Source of the DNA: Chloroflexota bacterium
GTDB lineage: Bacteria > Chloroflexota > Anaerolineae > Anaerolineales > Villigracilaceae
NCBI GenBank assembly: GCA_016223135.1
Contig: JACRPQ010000006.1
Location: forward strand, 248,001 to 312,000
DNA: 64,000 nucleotides
Reading direction: 5' to 3'
In this document: positions 27,864 to 35,540 of the stretch, piece after piece
How the letters are laid out: each line of letters opens with the position of its first letter
Position numbering within the stretch: the first letter of the stretch is position 1
Made by a program: the position numbers and the translations under genes
The notes under the pieces: generated by a model
The model's database searches: none
What the model was told of the DNA's origin: nothing
Seen by the model: the letters and a program-made list of their open reading frames with translations, nothing else

Positions 27864-28673
27864 ATGAACCGCAGCGACATCTTGATCGAAGCAGACGAAC
27901 TGCTGACAAAATTGGGCAGTGAAAACATCCGCATCTTCGACGCATCTATTGTGGACGCTATGTACCAACAGGAACATATTCCCGGCGCAGCGTTTTTCGA
28001 CCATGAGGGGTTTTCAGACCCCCATAACGCCTACGAGTACATGCTGCTGCCTGACGACAAACTCGCCGCACACATTGGAGACATCGGCATCTCAAACGAA
28101 AATGAGGTGGTCGTGTATGCCTGCGGAATGCTTCCCTACGCCGCCCGCGCCTGGTGGGTGCTGCGCTACGCAGGTCACAACAACGTGCGCATCCTCAACG
28201 GAGGGCTGTCCGCGTGGAAGAATGCCGGGGGGAACATCGAGCAGGCTGCCCGTCGGTATGAAGCGGCGGTTTTTCATCCGCAGTTCAGAGCGGGTATGTT
28301 CGCCGATAAAGAGGAAGTCATGGAAGCGCTTAAGGACAGCGCGGTCTCTGTGGTGGATGTATTGCCTCCCGAAAGTTATGAAGGCGCGCACATCACAGGC
28401 TCCACCTGCCTCTCTTCCATGGACCTGATGCAGGGCTTGGATTACTTCCTGCCAGACGATAAGATTGCCTTGCGTTTGCAGGAAAAAGCCGCGTACAAAC
28501 GCATCATCACCTACTGCGGCGGCGGCATCGCAGCGACGGTCAATGCGATAGCACACCTCCTGATTGGGCAGGAAAATGTCGCTGTGTACGACGGCTCGCT
28601 GTTCGAATGGATGGGAGAGGGTCTGCCTGTCACAGGGAACGGCAAATGGGAAATCTGGAAGCAGCCCGCCTAA
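27864..28673 (+). CDS. Two-domain rhodanese-like sulfurtransferase
   Basis: 269 residues, two rhodanese domains (about 8-128 and 150-265). The second has the active-site loop YCGGGIAAT (Cys near 213), and the first holds YACGMLPYAARAWW, so both have a Cys at or near the active-site position, unlike classic thiosulfate sulfurtransferases where the first domain is inactive. IRIFDASIVDAMYQQEHIPGA and LNGGLSAWKNAGG are typical. It probably moves sulfane sulfur from thiosulfate or a similar donor. TGGAGG precedes the ATG. Confidence 0.9.
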   Translation: MNRSDILIEADELLTKLGSENIRIFDASIVDAMYQQEHIPGAAFFDHEGFSDPHNAYEYMLLPDDKLAAHIGDIGISNENEVVVYACGMLPYAARAWWVLRYAGHNNVRILNGGLSAWKNAGGNIEQAARRYEAAVFHPQFRAGMFADKEEVMEALKDSAVSVVDVLPPESYEGAHITGSTCLSSMDLMQGLDYFLPDDKIALRLQEKAAYKRIITYCGGGIAATVNAIAHLLIGQENVAVYDGSLFEWMGEGLPVTGNGKWEIWKQPA

Positions 28674-28703
28674 CAGGCACAACACGCGCGCCGCGTTCTA
28701 TTT

Positions 28704-28709
28704 TATACT
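28704..28709 (+). promoter_or_regulatory. Probable -10 box (TATACT) of the response regulator gene
   Basis: TATACT ends 6 nt before ATG 28716, which suggests a leaderless mRNA. No convincing -35 box. Confidence 0.45.
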
Positions 28710-28715
28710 CGCCTC

Positions 28716-29393
28716 ATGCCCCAACTCATCCTCGTCGTTGACGACGAACCCAAAGTTGCCCGCCTCGCACGCGACTATCTGGAGAAGAATGGCTTCCGTG
28801 TGTTGACGGCGGGCGACGGTCAATCTGCCCTGACGCTTGCCCGCCGCGACAAACCGGACCTCATCATCCTCGACCTGATGCTCCCCCACATTGACGGGCG
28901 CGAAGTCTGCCGCATTCTGCGCCGTGAAAGTGACGTGCCTATCATCATGTTGACCGCCCTCTCGGAAGAGATAGATCAAGTGACCGGTCTCGAGATTGGC
29001 GCGGACGATTACATCACCAAACCGTTCTCTGTCCGTGCGTTGGTGGCGCGTGTACGCGCTCTCCTGCGCCGCACGCGCGGAGAGGTCAAAGCGCCGAGCG
29101 TCATCCGTCTAGGCGGGCTGGAAATCAATGCCGAAAAACACACAGTGACGTATAACGGCGCTCCGCTCAAACTCACCCCGAACGAATTCAAACTCTTGCA
29201 TCTGCTCGCCAGCCGTGCAGGTCAAATCTTCACCCGCGAGCAACTGCTCGAAGACCTGCACGGCACGGCATCCAGCCTCGACCGCAGCGTGGATTCGCAC
29301 ATCAAGAACTTGAGAAAGAAACTCGAAGCCGCATCGGGAGAGTCCTTGATCGAGACCGTCTATGGTGTCGGCTATCGTTTTAGAGAAAGGTAA
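28716..29393 (+). CDS. OmpR-family response regulator
   Basis: 225 residues. Receiver domain (1-118) with acidic pocket VDDEP, phospho-acceptor Asp53 in LIILDLMLPHIDG, Thr in MLTALSEE and Lys in DDYITKPFS. A winged-helix DNA-binding domain (about 130-223) has LTPNEFKLLHLLASRAGQIF and ETVYGVGYRFRE. The adjacent kinase gene at 29438 is its evident partner. The target genes are unknown. Confidence 0.95.
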   Translation: MPQLILVVDDEPKVARLARDYLEKNGFRVLTAGDGQSALTLARRDKPDLIILDLMLPHIDGREVCRILRRESDVPIIMLTALSEEIDQVTGLEIGADDYITKPFSVRALVARVRALLRRTRGEVKAPSVIRLGGLEINAEKHTVTYNGAPLKLTPNEFKLLHLLASRAGQIFTREQLLEDLHGTASSLDRSVDSHIKNLRKKLEAASGESLIETVYGVGYRFRER

Positions 29394-29399
29394 GTGGTA

Positions 29400-29434
29400 A
29401 ATGGCAATTACCAATTACCACCTACCAACCACCA
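29400..29434 (+). repeat. Heptamer array before the HAMP kinase start codon
   Basis: Five units of the form NNTACCA or close variants (29400-29434), ending 3 nt before ATG 29438. It takes the place where a ribosome binding site would be. Confidence 0.7.
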
Positions 29435-29437
29435 CCC

Positions 29438-30493
29438 ATGTCCACCTCCCCTCCCTCAAAAACACGCCGTGTCAGCCGCGCGCTGGCGTTCACCATCTTC
29501 TTTGTTATCTCCGCTGTCATTTTTGTTGGAGGCGTTGCGGCAATCCTTTATCTCCTCTTTTCAAAATACTCCGGCATTCAGAACATCTGGATTCTCATCT
29601 GTGGTGCGCCCATTGTCCTAATTGCAATTGTCCTTGTCACCATCTTCAACCTGTACACCCGCTTTGGTCGTCCGCTCGAACAGCTTTTTAACACAATCAA
29701 CAAAGTGGAGGAAGGCGACCTCTCCGCCCGCGTGCCGGAGAACAAATCCGACATGTTCAGCGACCTCATCAAACGCTTCAACAAAATGGTGGGCGAACTT
29801 GAACGCGCCGAACAACAGCGCCGCAACCTCACCGCCGACATCGCCCACGAACTGCGCACGCCGCTGCACATCATTCAAGGCAATCTCGAAGGCGTTCTGG
29901 ATGGCGTCTATCAACCGACGCCCGAACACATCAACGCCACATTGGATGAAACGCGACTGCTCACGCGCCTCGTCAACGACTTGCAGACCCTCTCCCTCGC
30001 TGAAACCGGACAACTGCCGCTTCACCCCACCCGTTTCCTGCTCGCCGATCTGGCAGCGGATCTTACTTCAAGTTTTGCCTCTCAAGCCGCCTCCCTCGGC
30101 ATTGACCTGCAAACCCGTCTCGCCGACCCGAACCTCGAACTCACCGCCGACTACGACCGGCTGAACCAGGTCCTCTCCAACCTGATTTCAAACGCCCTTC
30201 GCCATACTCCAGCCGGCGGGACCATCTCCATCCACAGCGAACCAATCGAGGGCAATGCCAATTACCATTTACGAATTACCATCCGCGACACCGGCAACGG
30301 CATCCCTCCCGCCGACCTTCCTTTCATCTTCGACCGTTTCTGGCGCGGCGACAAATCGCGCACGGAACGAACCCATAGCGGGCTGGGGCTGGCGATTACC
30401 AAACAACTCGTCCACGCTCACGGCGGGACCATCGAAGCCCAAAGCGAAGTAGGCAAAGGCACAACGTTCATCATCCAGTTGCCGAACAAATAA
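29438..30493 (+). CDS. HAMP-domain sensor histidine kinase
   Basis: 351 residues. Two membrane segments (about 17-42 and 50-70) with only a tiny loop between them, so there is no periplasmic sensor domain. HAMP (about 72-125) leads to HisKA with His137 in IAHELRTPL and HATPase_c (N box LISNALRHT, G1 IRDTGNGIP, G2 SGLGLAITKQL). The segment IEGNANYHLR (about 270-279) is encoded by a heptamer array and looks inserted. It pairs with the response regulator upstream; the stimulus is probably sensed within the membrane. Confidence 0.93.
   Translation: MSTSPPSKTRRVSRALAFTIFFVISAVIFVGGVAAILYLLFSKYSGIQNIWILICGAPIVLIAIVLVTIFNLYTRFGRPLEQLFNTINKVEEGDLSARVPENKSDMFSDLIKRFNKMVGELERAEQQRRNLTADIAHELRTPLHIIQGNLEGVLDGVYQPTPEHINATLDETRLLTRLVNDLQTLSLAETGQLPLHPTRFLLADLAADLTSSFASQAASLGIDLQTRLADPNLELTADYDRLNQVLSNLISNALRHTPAGGTISIHSEPIEGNANYHLRITIRDTGNGIPPADLPFIFDRFWRGDKSRTERTHSGLGLAITKQLVHAHGGTIEAQSEVGKGTTFIIQLPNK
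30253..30280 (+). repeat. Heptamer array inside the HAMP kinase gene
   Basis: Four units of the AATTACC type (30253-30280), the same unit as upstream of this gene and upstream of iscX, translated in frame within the ATPase domain just before the DTGNGIP motif. Confidence 0.75.
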
Positions 30494-30528
30494 AAACCTC
30501 CCGAAGCCTTATCAGCCTCGGGAGGTTT
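30494..30528. terminator. Bidirectional terminator between kinase and cytochrome c genes
   Basis: AAACCTCCCGA pairs with TCGGGAGGTTT, with A-rich sequence before it and T-rich sequence after. It serves convergent genes. Confidence 0.85.
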
Positions 30529-30531
30529 GAG

Positions 30532-31431
30532 TTAATTTGTGAACTGAGAAAGTTTCGGGAGGGATTGCAAATACAGCCAGATGGCTCTCAGCTCCTCGTC
30601 GTAGAAATTGCGATAATCCTTCCACGGCATTTCATCTGTCAGTTGGCGGCCGCTCGGCGTGATGCCGGTTCGAAGGGTCTGAATAAACTGCTCTTCCGTC
30701 CAAAAGCCAAGTTCACCGCCGGGCGTCAGGTTGGGGGAAATCCAAGTCTTGGTTGGGTCGGGAGATTTCGCGCCGTTGAGTTCCTGCCCGTGGCAGATGC
30801 GGCAATCATTCGTATTGATGAGATACTCGCCATATGCCGCGCTTGCGCCGCGCTCCGGCGCGGTCACGTGGACATCGTGGCTGACATATTCCACAGGGAG
30901 CGCTGGCAATACACCGGCAGCATACAGAATCTTTGCCAATGGCGTGAAGTTCTTGCCATGCGTCACACGATCCACCGGCGGGACGGTCTTCACATAGGCG
31001 ATGATTGCCGCCAGATCCTCGTCGCTGAGGTAGGCTGTGGAAGCGACAGCAGGCATGAAGAGCGGCTCACCGTTTTGCCGGACGCCATGGCGAATCGCGC
31101 GGACAAAGTCCTCTGTTGTAAAGTCGTCGCCGATCCCACCCTCGCCCGATGTCAGATTGGCGGAGTCAATCGAGCCGAGCGCCGGGTCGCTGAACCAGCC
31201 GACGATTCCCCCGAGGTCCGGGCCGTGGCAGCCTTGGCAGAGAGTCTCCACGCGATGCTTTCCAAATTCAATACTGGCGGCATCGGTGGGCAAAGTGAGA
31301 TTCGAAGGTGCAAAGTCATAATTTTTCGTAAGGCGGGCATTCCCAACCAGAAACAGCACAATCGCAGCAAGCAAAATGACCCCGACAAGTGAACCAAGTA
31401 CAATCCCAAGCCATTTGAACACCTTTTTCAT
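30532..31431 (-). CDS. Membrane-anchored diheme cytochrome c
   Basis: 299 residues. An uncleaved-looking N-terminal membrane helix (6-30) anchors two class I cytochrome c domains: CQGCH (65-69) with probable axial Met126 (LFMPAVAS), and CRICH (210-214) with probable axial Met268 (DEMPWKDY). It resembles the electron-transfer subunits of membrane dehydrogenases and oxidases and implies a respiratory chain using cytochrome c. ATG 31431 is preceded by AAGGAG and fits the membrane anchor. It is not clearly in an operon. Confidence 0.9.
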   Translation of the reverse strand: MKKVFKWLGIVLGSLVGVILLAAIVLFLVGNARLTKNYDFAPSNLTLPTDAASIEFGKHRVETLCQGCHGPDLGGIVGWFSDPALGSIDSANLTSGEGGIGDDFTTEDFVRAIRHGVRQNGEPLFMPAVASTAYLSDEDLAAIIAYVKTVPPVDRVTHGKNFTPLAKILYAAGVLPALPVEYVSHDVHVTAPERGASAAYGEYLINTNDCRICHGQELNGAKSPDPTKTWISPNLTPGGELGFWTEEQFIQTLRTGITPSGRQLTDEMPWKDYRNFYDEELRAIWLYLQSLPKLSQFTN

Positions 31432-31546
31432 ACTGCAATCTCCTTTATCCAACCAATAAGATGAGTGGTGACGCTCCACTGCCGCAAAGTTTACCATTCT
31501 TATCCGAATTTAAGCAAAGCGGCTGCACCTCTTTTTTGCAGGAATG

Positions 31547-31580
31547 AAAAACTCCCAAAATCTTTCGATTTCGGGAGTTT
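31547..31580 (-). terminator. Terminator of citrate synthase
   Basis: AAAACTCCC pairs with GGGAGTTT through an A/T-rich stem; on the minus strand the hairpin is followed by TTTTTCATTCC. Confidence 0.75.
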
Positions 31581-31607
31581 CCGCGTTTGGAATTAATCCA
31601 GCGGGTG

Positions 31608-32927
31608 TTAATTCACTGCTTGCTTCGCCTTCGCCACGATGTCTTCGAGCATCTTCGTGGTCAGTGACTTGGGACGCTCGATGGGCCAGCCGAGGGCGCG
31701 AGCCCAAACGTAGTTGGCGGTGACGCCGAGGGCGCGACCGACGCCAAACAGCACGGTGTAGAAGTCGAACTCGCGCACGCCGTAGTAGTATTGCAGTGTG
31801 CCGCTGATGGCGTCCACATTCGGAGCGGGGTTCTTTGCCTTGCCCTGTTCGCGCAATACCTGCGGGACCACTTCAAAGACCAGGTCAGCCAGGCGGACGA
31901 GGTCGTCTTGCGGGAAGTTCTTCTTTGCGAATTCCATCTGCGCGGTGAAGCGCGGATCCGGCACACGCAGAACAGCATGACCGTAACCGGGGATGACATG
32001 TCCGCTGTTGAGGGTATCCCAGGCATACTTGTAAAGGTCATCGCGCGAGGGGACGCCGCCGAACTTCTTATATACATCCAACAACCAGGCAAGACACTCT
32101 TGGTTTGCCAACCCGTGCAGCGGACCGGCAAGGGCGTTCAGCGCAGCGGAAAAGGCGTAGTAAGCGTCCGAAAGCGTGGAACCAGTCAAATGCATGGCGT
32201 GAGCCGAGGCGTTGCCGGATTCGTGATCGGAGTGCAGGATGAAGTACAGGCGGGCAAGGTCGGCATAGCCTTTTTTGTCCTCCACTTTCATCATGCGGGC
32301 AAAGTTCATGCCGTAATCCTGCCGCGGGTTGTATTTCATCTTCTTGGTCTCGCCAAAGTATTTCATGCGGTAGATGAAGGCGGCGAGGAGCGGCAGTTTG
32401 GCGGTCAGGTTCAGGCTGTCCTCCAGCGCGGCTTCCCAATAGACGTCCTTTTTCATCTCATGATACTTTGCCGCAAACACCGAGCTGTTCTGCAAGGCAA
32501 GGACCGCCTGCGAGAAAAGCGTCATCGGATGCGTTTCCTTCGGCATGGACTTGAGCATCTTATAGACGTAGTCGGGAATCTCGGCGCGGCGCGCCCACTC
32601 GGCTTCCACTTCCAGCGCCTGTTCCCTGGTTGGCACTTCACCCACCATCAACAGGTAATACAGACCGCCAACCAACGGCATTTTGCCGCCGCGCGCCTTG
32701 GGCAGCGCTTTCAGCACTTCAGGGATGGACATGCCGCGAAAGCGAATGCCCTCGGCAGGGTCCACATACGAAATATCGGTCACCAGCGCTTTGACATCGC
32801 GCATGCCGCCGACCACCTGTCCCACCGTCACATGGTCCACAACAACATCGGCATGTTCTTTGGCAAGGGCTTTCATCCGTTCGCGCCAGGCGGGTAATTG
32901 TTCGGCAATCTTTTCGTGCAGAATCAT
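31608..32927 (-). CDS. gltA: Citrate synthase, eukaryote-like type
   Basis: 439 residues. Condenses acetyl-CoA and oxaloacetate. The active-site blocks resemble the mitochondrial enzyme more than E. coli GltA: ILHSDHESGNASAHAMHLTG, LAGPLHGLANQE, PGYGHAVLRVPDPRFTAQ and APNVDAISG carry the two His and the Asp. It is followed at 101 bp by malate dehydrogenase on the same strand but lies downstream of it in transcription, so the two can form a TCA pair. AAAGGAGAACCTCCC precedes the ATG. A methylcitrate synthase activity cannot be excluded. Confidence 0.92.
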   Translation of the reverse strand: MILHEKIAEQLPAWRERMKALAKEHADVVVDHVTVGQVVGGMRDVKALVTDISYVDPAEGIRFRGMSIPEVLKALPKARGGKMPLVGGLYYLLMVGEVPTREQALEVEAEWARRAEIPDYVYKMLKSMPKETHPMTLFSQAVLALQNSSVFAAKYHEMKKDVYWEAALEDSLNLTAKLPLLAAFIYRMKYFGETKKMKYNPRQDYGMNFARMMKVEDKKGYADLARLYFILHSDHESGNASAHAMHLTGSTLSDAYYAFSAALNALAGPLHGLANQECLAWLLDVYKKFGGVPSRDDLYKYAWDTLNSGHVIPGYGHAVLRVPDPRFTAQMEFAKKNFPQDDLVRLADLVFEVVPQVLREQGKAKNPAPNVDAISGTLQYYYGVREFDFYTVLFGVGRALGVTANYVWARALGWPIERPKSLTTKMLEDIVAKAKQAVN

Positions 32928-32963
32928 GGGAGGTTCTCCTTTGAGATAAATGCAGAGATGTGG

Positions 32964-33018
32964 TCAAAAGTTGAAAGTCAAAAGTCGTTTTTTGACCTTT
33001 GACTTTCAACTTTCAAAC
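32964..33018. repeat. Paired, inverted heptamer arrays between mdh and citrate synthase
   Basis: The left half has four 7-nt units of the GTCAAAA/GTTGAAA type (32964-32991) and the right half has units of the TTTTGAC/TTTCAAC type (32991-33018). The two halves are complementary, so the transcript can fold into a long A/U-rich hairpin. Confidence 0.75.
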
Positions 33019-33027
33019 CTGGGGTTT

Positions 33028-33963
33028 TTACAGCGAAACCAACTTCTTCAACGCCTCGTGCGTTTCCTTCACCGCTGCGGCGGATTTTTCGAGCATGGCT
33101 TTTTCTGCGTCATCCAGCGTGTACTCGATGATTTTCTCCATGCCGTTGGCGCCAAGCATGACCGGCACGCCGAAGAACATATCACGCAAGCCATATTCGC
33201 CGTCCATATACGCCGCGCACGGAACGATCAAATGCTTGTTCTTGAGAATGGCTTCCGCCATTTGAGCGCAGGCGGCAGAAGGGGCGTAGAACGCCGAGCC
33301 GGTCTTGAGCAGGTTGACAATCTCACCGCCGCCCTTGCGCGTGCGATTGACGATTGCCTCCAAGCGATCAGCGGGCAGATATTCCCGCAGCGGAATCCCG
33401 GCGATGTTCGAATGCCGCGTGAGCGGAACCATCTCGTCGCCGTGACCGCCCAGAACGTAACAGTCAATGTTTTCCACACTCACGCCGGTTTCCATCGCCA
33501 CGAATGCCCGCATGCGGGCGGAATCCAAAATCCCCGCCTGCCCCACCACGCGGTTGCGCGGCAAACCGGTCTTCTTCATCGTCAGATACGCCATCGTGTC
33601 GAGCGGGTTGGTCAGTACGATGTAGAAAGCGTCCGGCGAATATTTCAACGTCTCCGTTGCGGCTTTCCCGACGATCTCGGCATTGGCAGACAACAAATCA
33701 TCACGGCTCATACCCGGCTTGCGCGGCAAGCCTGCCGTGATGATGATGATGTCGGAGCCCTTGGTGGCGGCATAATCGTTTGCGCCCACAATCTCCACAT
33801 CCTTACCGATAATCGGCATCGCTTCCAGCATGTCGAGCGCTTTGCCTTGGGGCATCCCCTCCACCACATCCACCAAAACCAGGTCAGCCAGTTCGCGCTC
33901 CGCCAGCCAGTGTGCCGTAGTTGCGCCGGTCATCCCAGCGCCGATAATGGAAATCTTCTTCAT
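33028..33963 (-). CDS. mdh: Malate dehydrogenase (LDH-like type)
   Basis: 311 residues, the length of the LDH-like MDH group. Interconverts malate and oxaloacetate with NAD. NAD binding by ISIIGAGMTGATTAHWLAE with LVDVVEGMPQGKALDM; the catalytic loop is GLPRKPGMSRDDLL (with the two substrate Arg), VLTNPLDTMAY, and the active-site His in YVLGGHGDEMVPL. ATG 33963 has GGAGG just upstream; the frame remains open another 97 codons, but that part overlaps trxB and lacks family similarity. It provides oxaloacetate for the adjacent citrate synthase. Confidence 0.95.
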   Translation of the reverse strand: MKKISIIGAGMTGATTAHWLAERELADLVLVDVVEGMPQGKALDMLEAMPIIGKDVEIVGANDYAATKGSDIIIITAGLPRKPGMSRDDLLSANAEIVGKAATETLKYSPDAFYIVLTNPLDTMAYLTMKKTGLPRNRVVGQAGILDSARMRAFVAMETGVSVENIDCYVLGGHGDEMVPLTRHSNIAGIPLREYLPADRLEAIVNRTRKGGGEIVNLLKTGSAFYAPSAACAQMAEAILKNKHLIVPCAAYMDGEYGLRDMFFGVPVMLGANGMEKIIEYTLDDAEKAMLEKSAAAVKETHEALKKLVSL

Positions 33964-34060
33964 GGATCCTCCAGATAATACGATGTATACGAATTTTATC
34001 CGAAAACCAGCCCTGACACAGTATAATTTGTCATTGGTTTGACGTGACTCACTACCGACA

Positions 34061-34096
34061 AGAAAACGGTGACGCCTGCGGGCGTCACCGTTCGCT
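34061..34096 (-). terminator. Terminator of thioredoxin reductase
   Basis: AACGGTGACGCC (34065-34076) pairs perfectly with GGCGTCACCGTT (34081-34092); on the minus strand it is followed by TTCTTGTCGG. Confidence 0.8.
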
Positions 34097-34108
34097 TCTT
34101 TCCTGACC

Positions 34109-35050
34109 TTATTCCGATTCTGCTTCGAGGAGCCTTGTCGCAGAAATCGCTGCCGCCGCCCCCATCCCCGCCGAGGTGATGACCTGGCGGAAATGCGGAT
34201 CTGCCGCCTCTCCCGCCGCAAACACCCCGCGGACGTTCGTCTCCATCTTTTCATTGACCTTGATATAGCCCAGGTCGGTCATCTCCAACTGTCCCTTGAA
34301 CATCTGCGTGTTTGGCGTATGACCGATGAAGATGAAGAGACCATCCGTCTCCAGCGTGGACTCTTCGCCGGTCTTCACATTCTTGAGTTTCACGCCTTCG
34401 AGTTTTTCCGTGCCAATCGCCTCGGTGACCACCGTATCCCAGATGAACTTGATCTTTGGGTGATTCATGGCGCGCTTCTGAAGGATGGCGCCGGCGCGCA
34501 GGGTGTCGCGGCGATGGATAATGGTCACAGAAGAGGCGTAGCGCGTGATGAACAGCCCTTCTTCGAGCGCGCTGTCGCCGCCGCCCACCACAACCACCTT
34601 TTTATCCTTGAAGAACCAGCCGTCGCAGGTGGCGCAATACGACACGCCCCGCCCGGTCAACTCCACCTCGCCGGGAATGTTGAGGTGATTCGGGCTGGCG
34701 CCGGTGGCGATGATCAGCACATCGGCAAGATACTCGCCGCTATCGGTCGTCACCCGGAAGGGACGCTTCGAGAGGTCCACAGCGTTTGCCGTATCGAACT
34801 CGGTCACTGCGCCAAAGCGTTCCGCCTGCTTTTGGAACAACTCGCCCAGTTCGGCGCCGCCCACCCCCTCCGGAAAGCCCGGATAATTTTCGATGATGTG
34901 CGTCAGCGCCGCCTGACCGCCCAACTGCGTGCCGGTCAGCACCACAGGCTGGAGTTCTGCGCGTGCGGCATACAACGCGGCGGCATAGCCGGTCGGTCCC
35001 GATCCCAAAATCAATACTTTGACGTGTTTTGCATTTCCGTTTTCAGCCAT
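34109..35050 (-). CDS. trxB: Thioredoxin reductase
   Basis: 313 residues. FAD motif ILGSGPTGYAAALYAARAEL, redox-active CATC in SYCATCDGWFF, NADPH motif VVVGGGDSALEEGLF, and C-terminal FAD block GVFAAGEAADPHFRQ. It reduces thioredoxin using NADPH. The second FAD block reads GEAAD where GDV/CD is usual, and a Gly-rich GMGAAAAI follows. It is a single gene with its own terminator. No thioredoxin gene is adjacent. Confidence 0.95.
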   Translation of the reverse strand: MAENGNAKHVKVLILGSGPTGYAAALYAARAELQPVVLTGTQLGGQAALTHIIENYPGFPEGVGGAELGELFQKQAERFGAVTEFDTANAVDLSKRPFRVTTDSGEYLADVLIIATGASPNHLNIPGEVELTGRGVSYCATCDGWFFKDKKVVVVGGGDSALEEGLFITRYASSVTIIHRRDTLRAGAILQKRAMNHPKIKFIWDTVVTEAIGTEKLEGVKLKNVKTGEESTLETDGLFIFIGHTPNTQMFKGQLEMTDLGYIKVNEKMETNVRGVFAAGEAADPHFRQVITSAGMGAAAAISATRLLEAESE

Positions 35051-35250
35051 TCTTTATTCCTCTTGTTGTAAAGGCGTTTCCGCCCGAAATATCGCGTTAA
35101 CCGTAGTCAAGACAACGCTTCTCAAGCGTTCATTACGGCTTGCCTTTCTTTGGATGCACACAAAAGCGAAAAGTTGCGGCTCGCGTATGGCTTTACTGCA
35201 AAAAGGTCGTTTACCGCCAAGCCGCAGAACACGCGGAGATATACAATCTG

Positions 35251-35365
35251 GACTTACGAAAAATTGCTTTCTTGTCCGCTAATCTGCACCAATCTTCGCG
35301 AATTTTGAACGAATTAGCGCAGATTAGCGAAGATTGAGGGATTAAGTTCAGGTTTTGCGTAAGTC
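35251..35365. repeat. 113/115-bp MITE-like element, copy 2
   Basis: Near-identical to 4801-4913. Ends are GACTTACG (35251) and TTTTGCGTAAGTC (to 35365); one end has diverged by an extra A-run. Confidence 0.8.
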
Positions 35366-35380
35366 AAGACAACAACTCTC

Positions 35381-35477
35381 TACCGTACATTTCTCTCGTG
35401 AAAAACCCTAAAGGTCTTTTTGGAAATTCTCAAATTCACGAAGGGAAAGCAGACCTTTAGGGTTTCTGTGTACGGTA
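35381..35477. repeat. Inverted repeat with TACCGTACA ends
   Basis: Outer arms TACCGTACA/TGTACGGTA and inner arms AAACCCTAAAGGTCT/AGACCTTTAGGGTTT. Partial copies occur at 19221-19249 and 62239-62265. Confidence 0.75.
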
Positions 35478-35540
35478 AAGAATACAACAATAATAAAAAA
35501 ACTCTGCGCTCTCCGCGGTGATTTTTTGCAGCGGAGTCCG

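Larger units (their letters stand above)
35051..35540. other. Long repeat-rich intergenic region (490 bp)
   Basis: Between trxB and murA (both minus strand). It contains a 113-115-bp element (35251-35365), a perfect-ended inverted repeat (35381-35477) and degenerate copies of the CACCGCCAAGCCGCAG family (about 35205-35245 and 35492-35533). No gene or RNA is recognised. Confidence 0.7.

Noticed and set aside
33964-34254. 97-codon N-terminal extension of malate dehydrogenase
   Set aside because: It overlaps trxB and its terminator; the NAD-binding motif starts right after ATG 33963, which has a GGAGG site.
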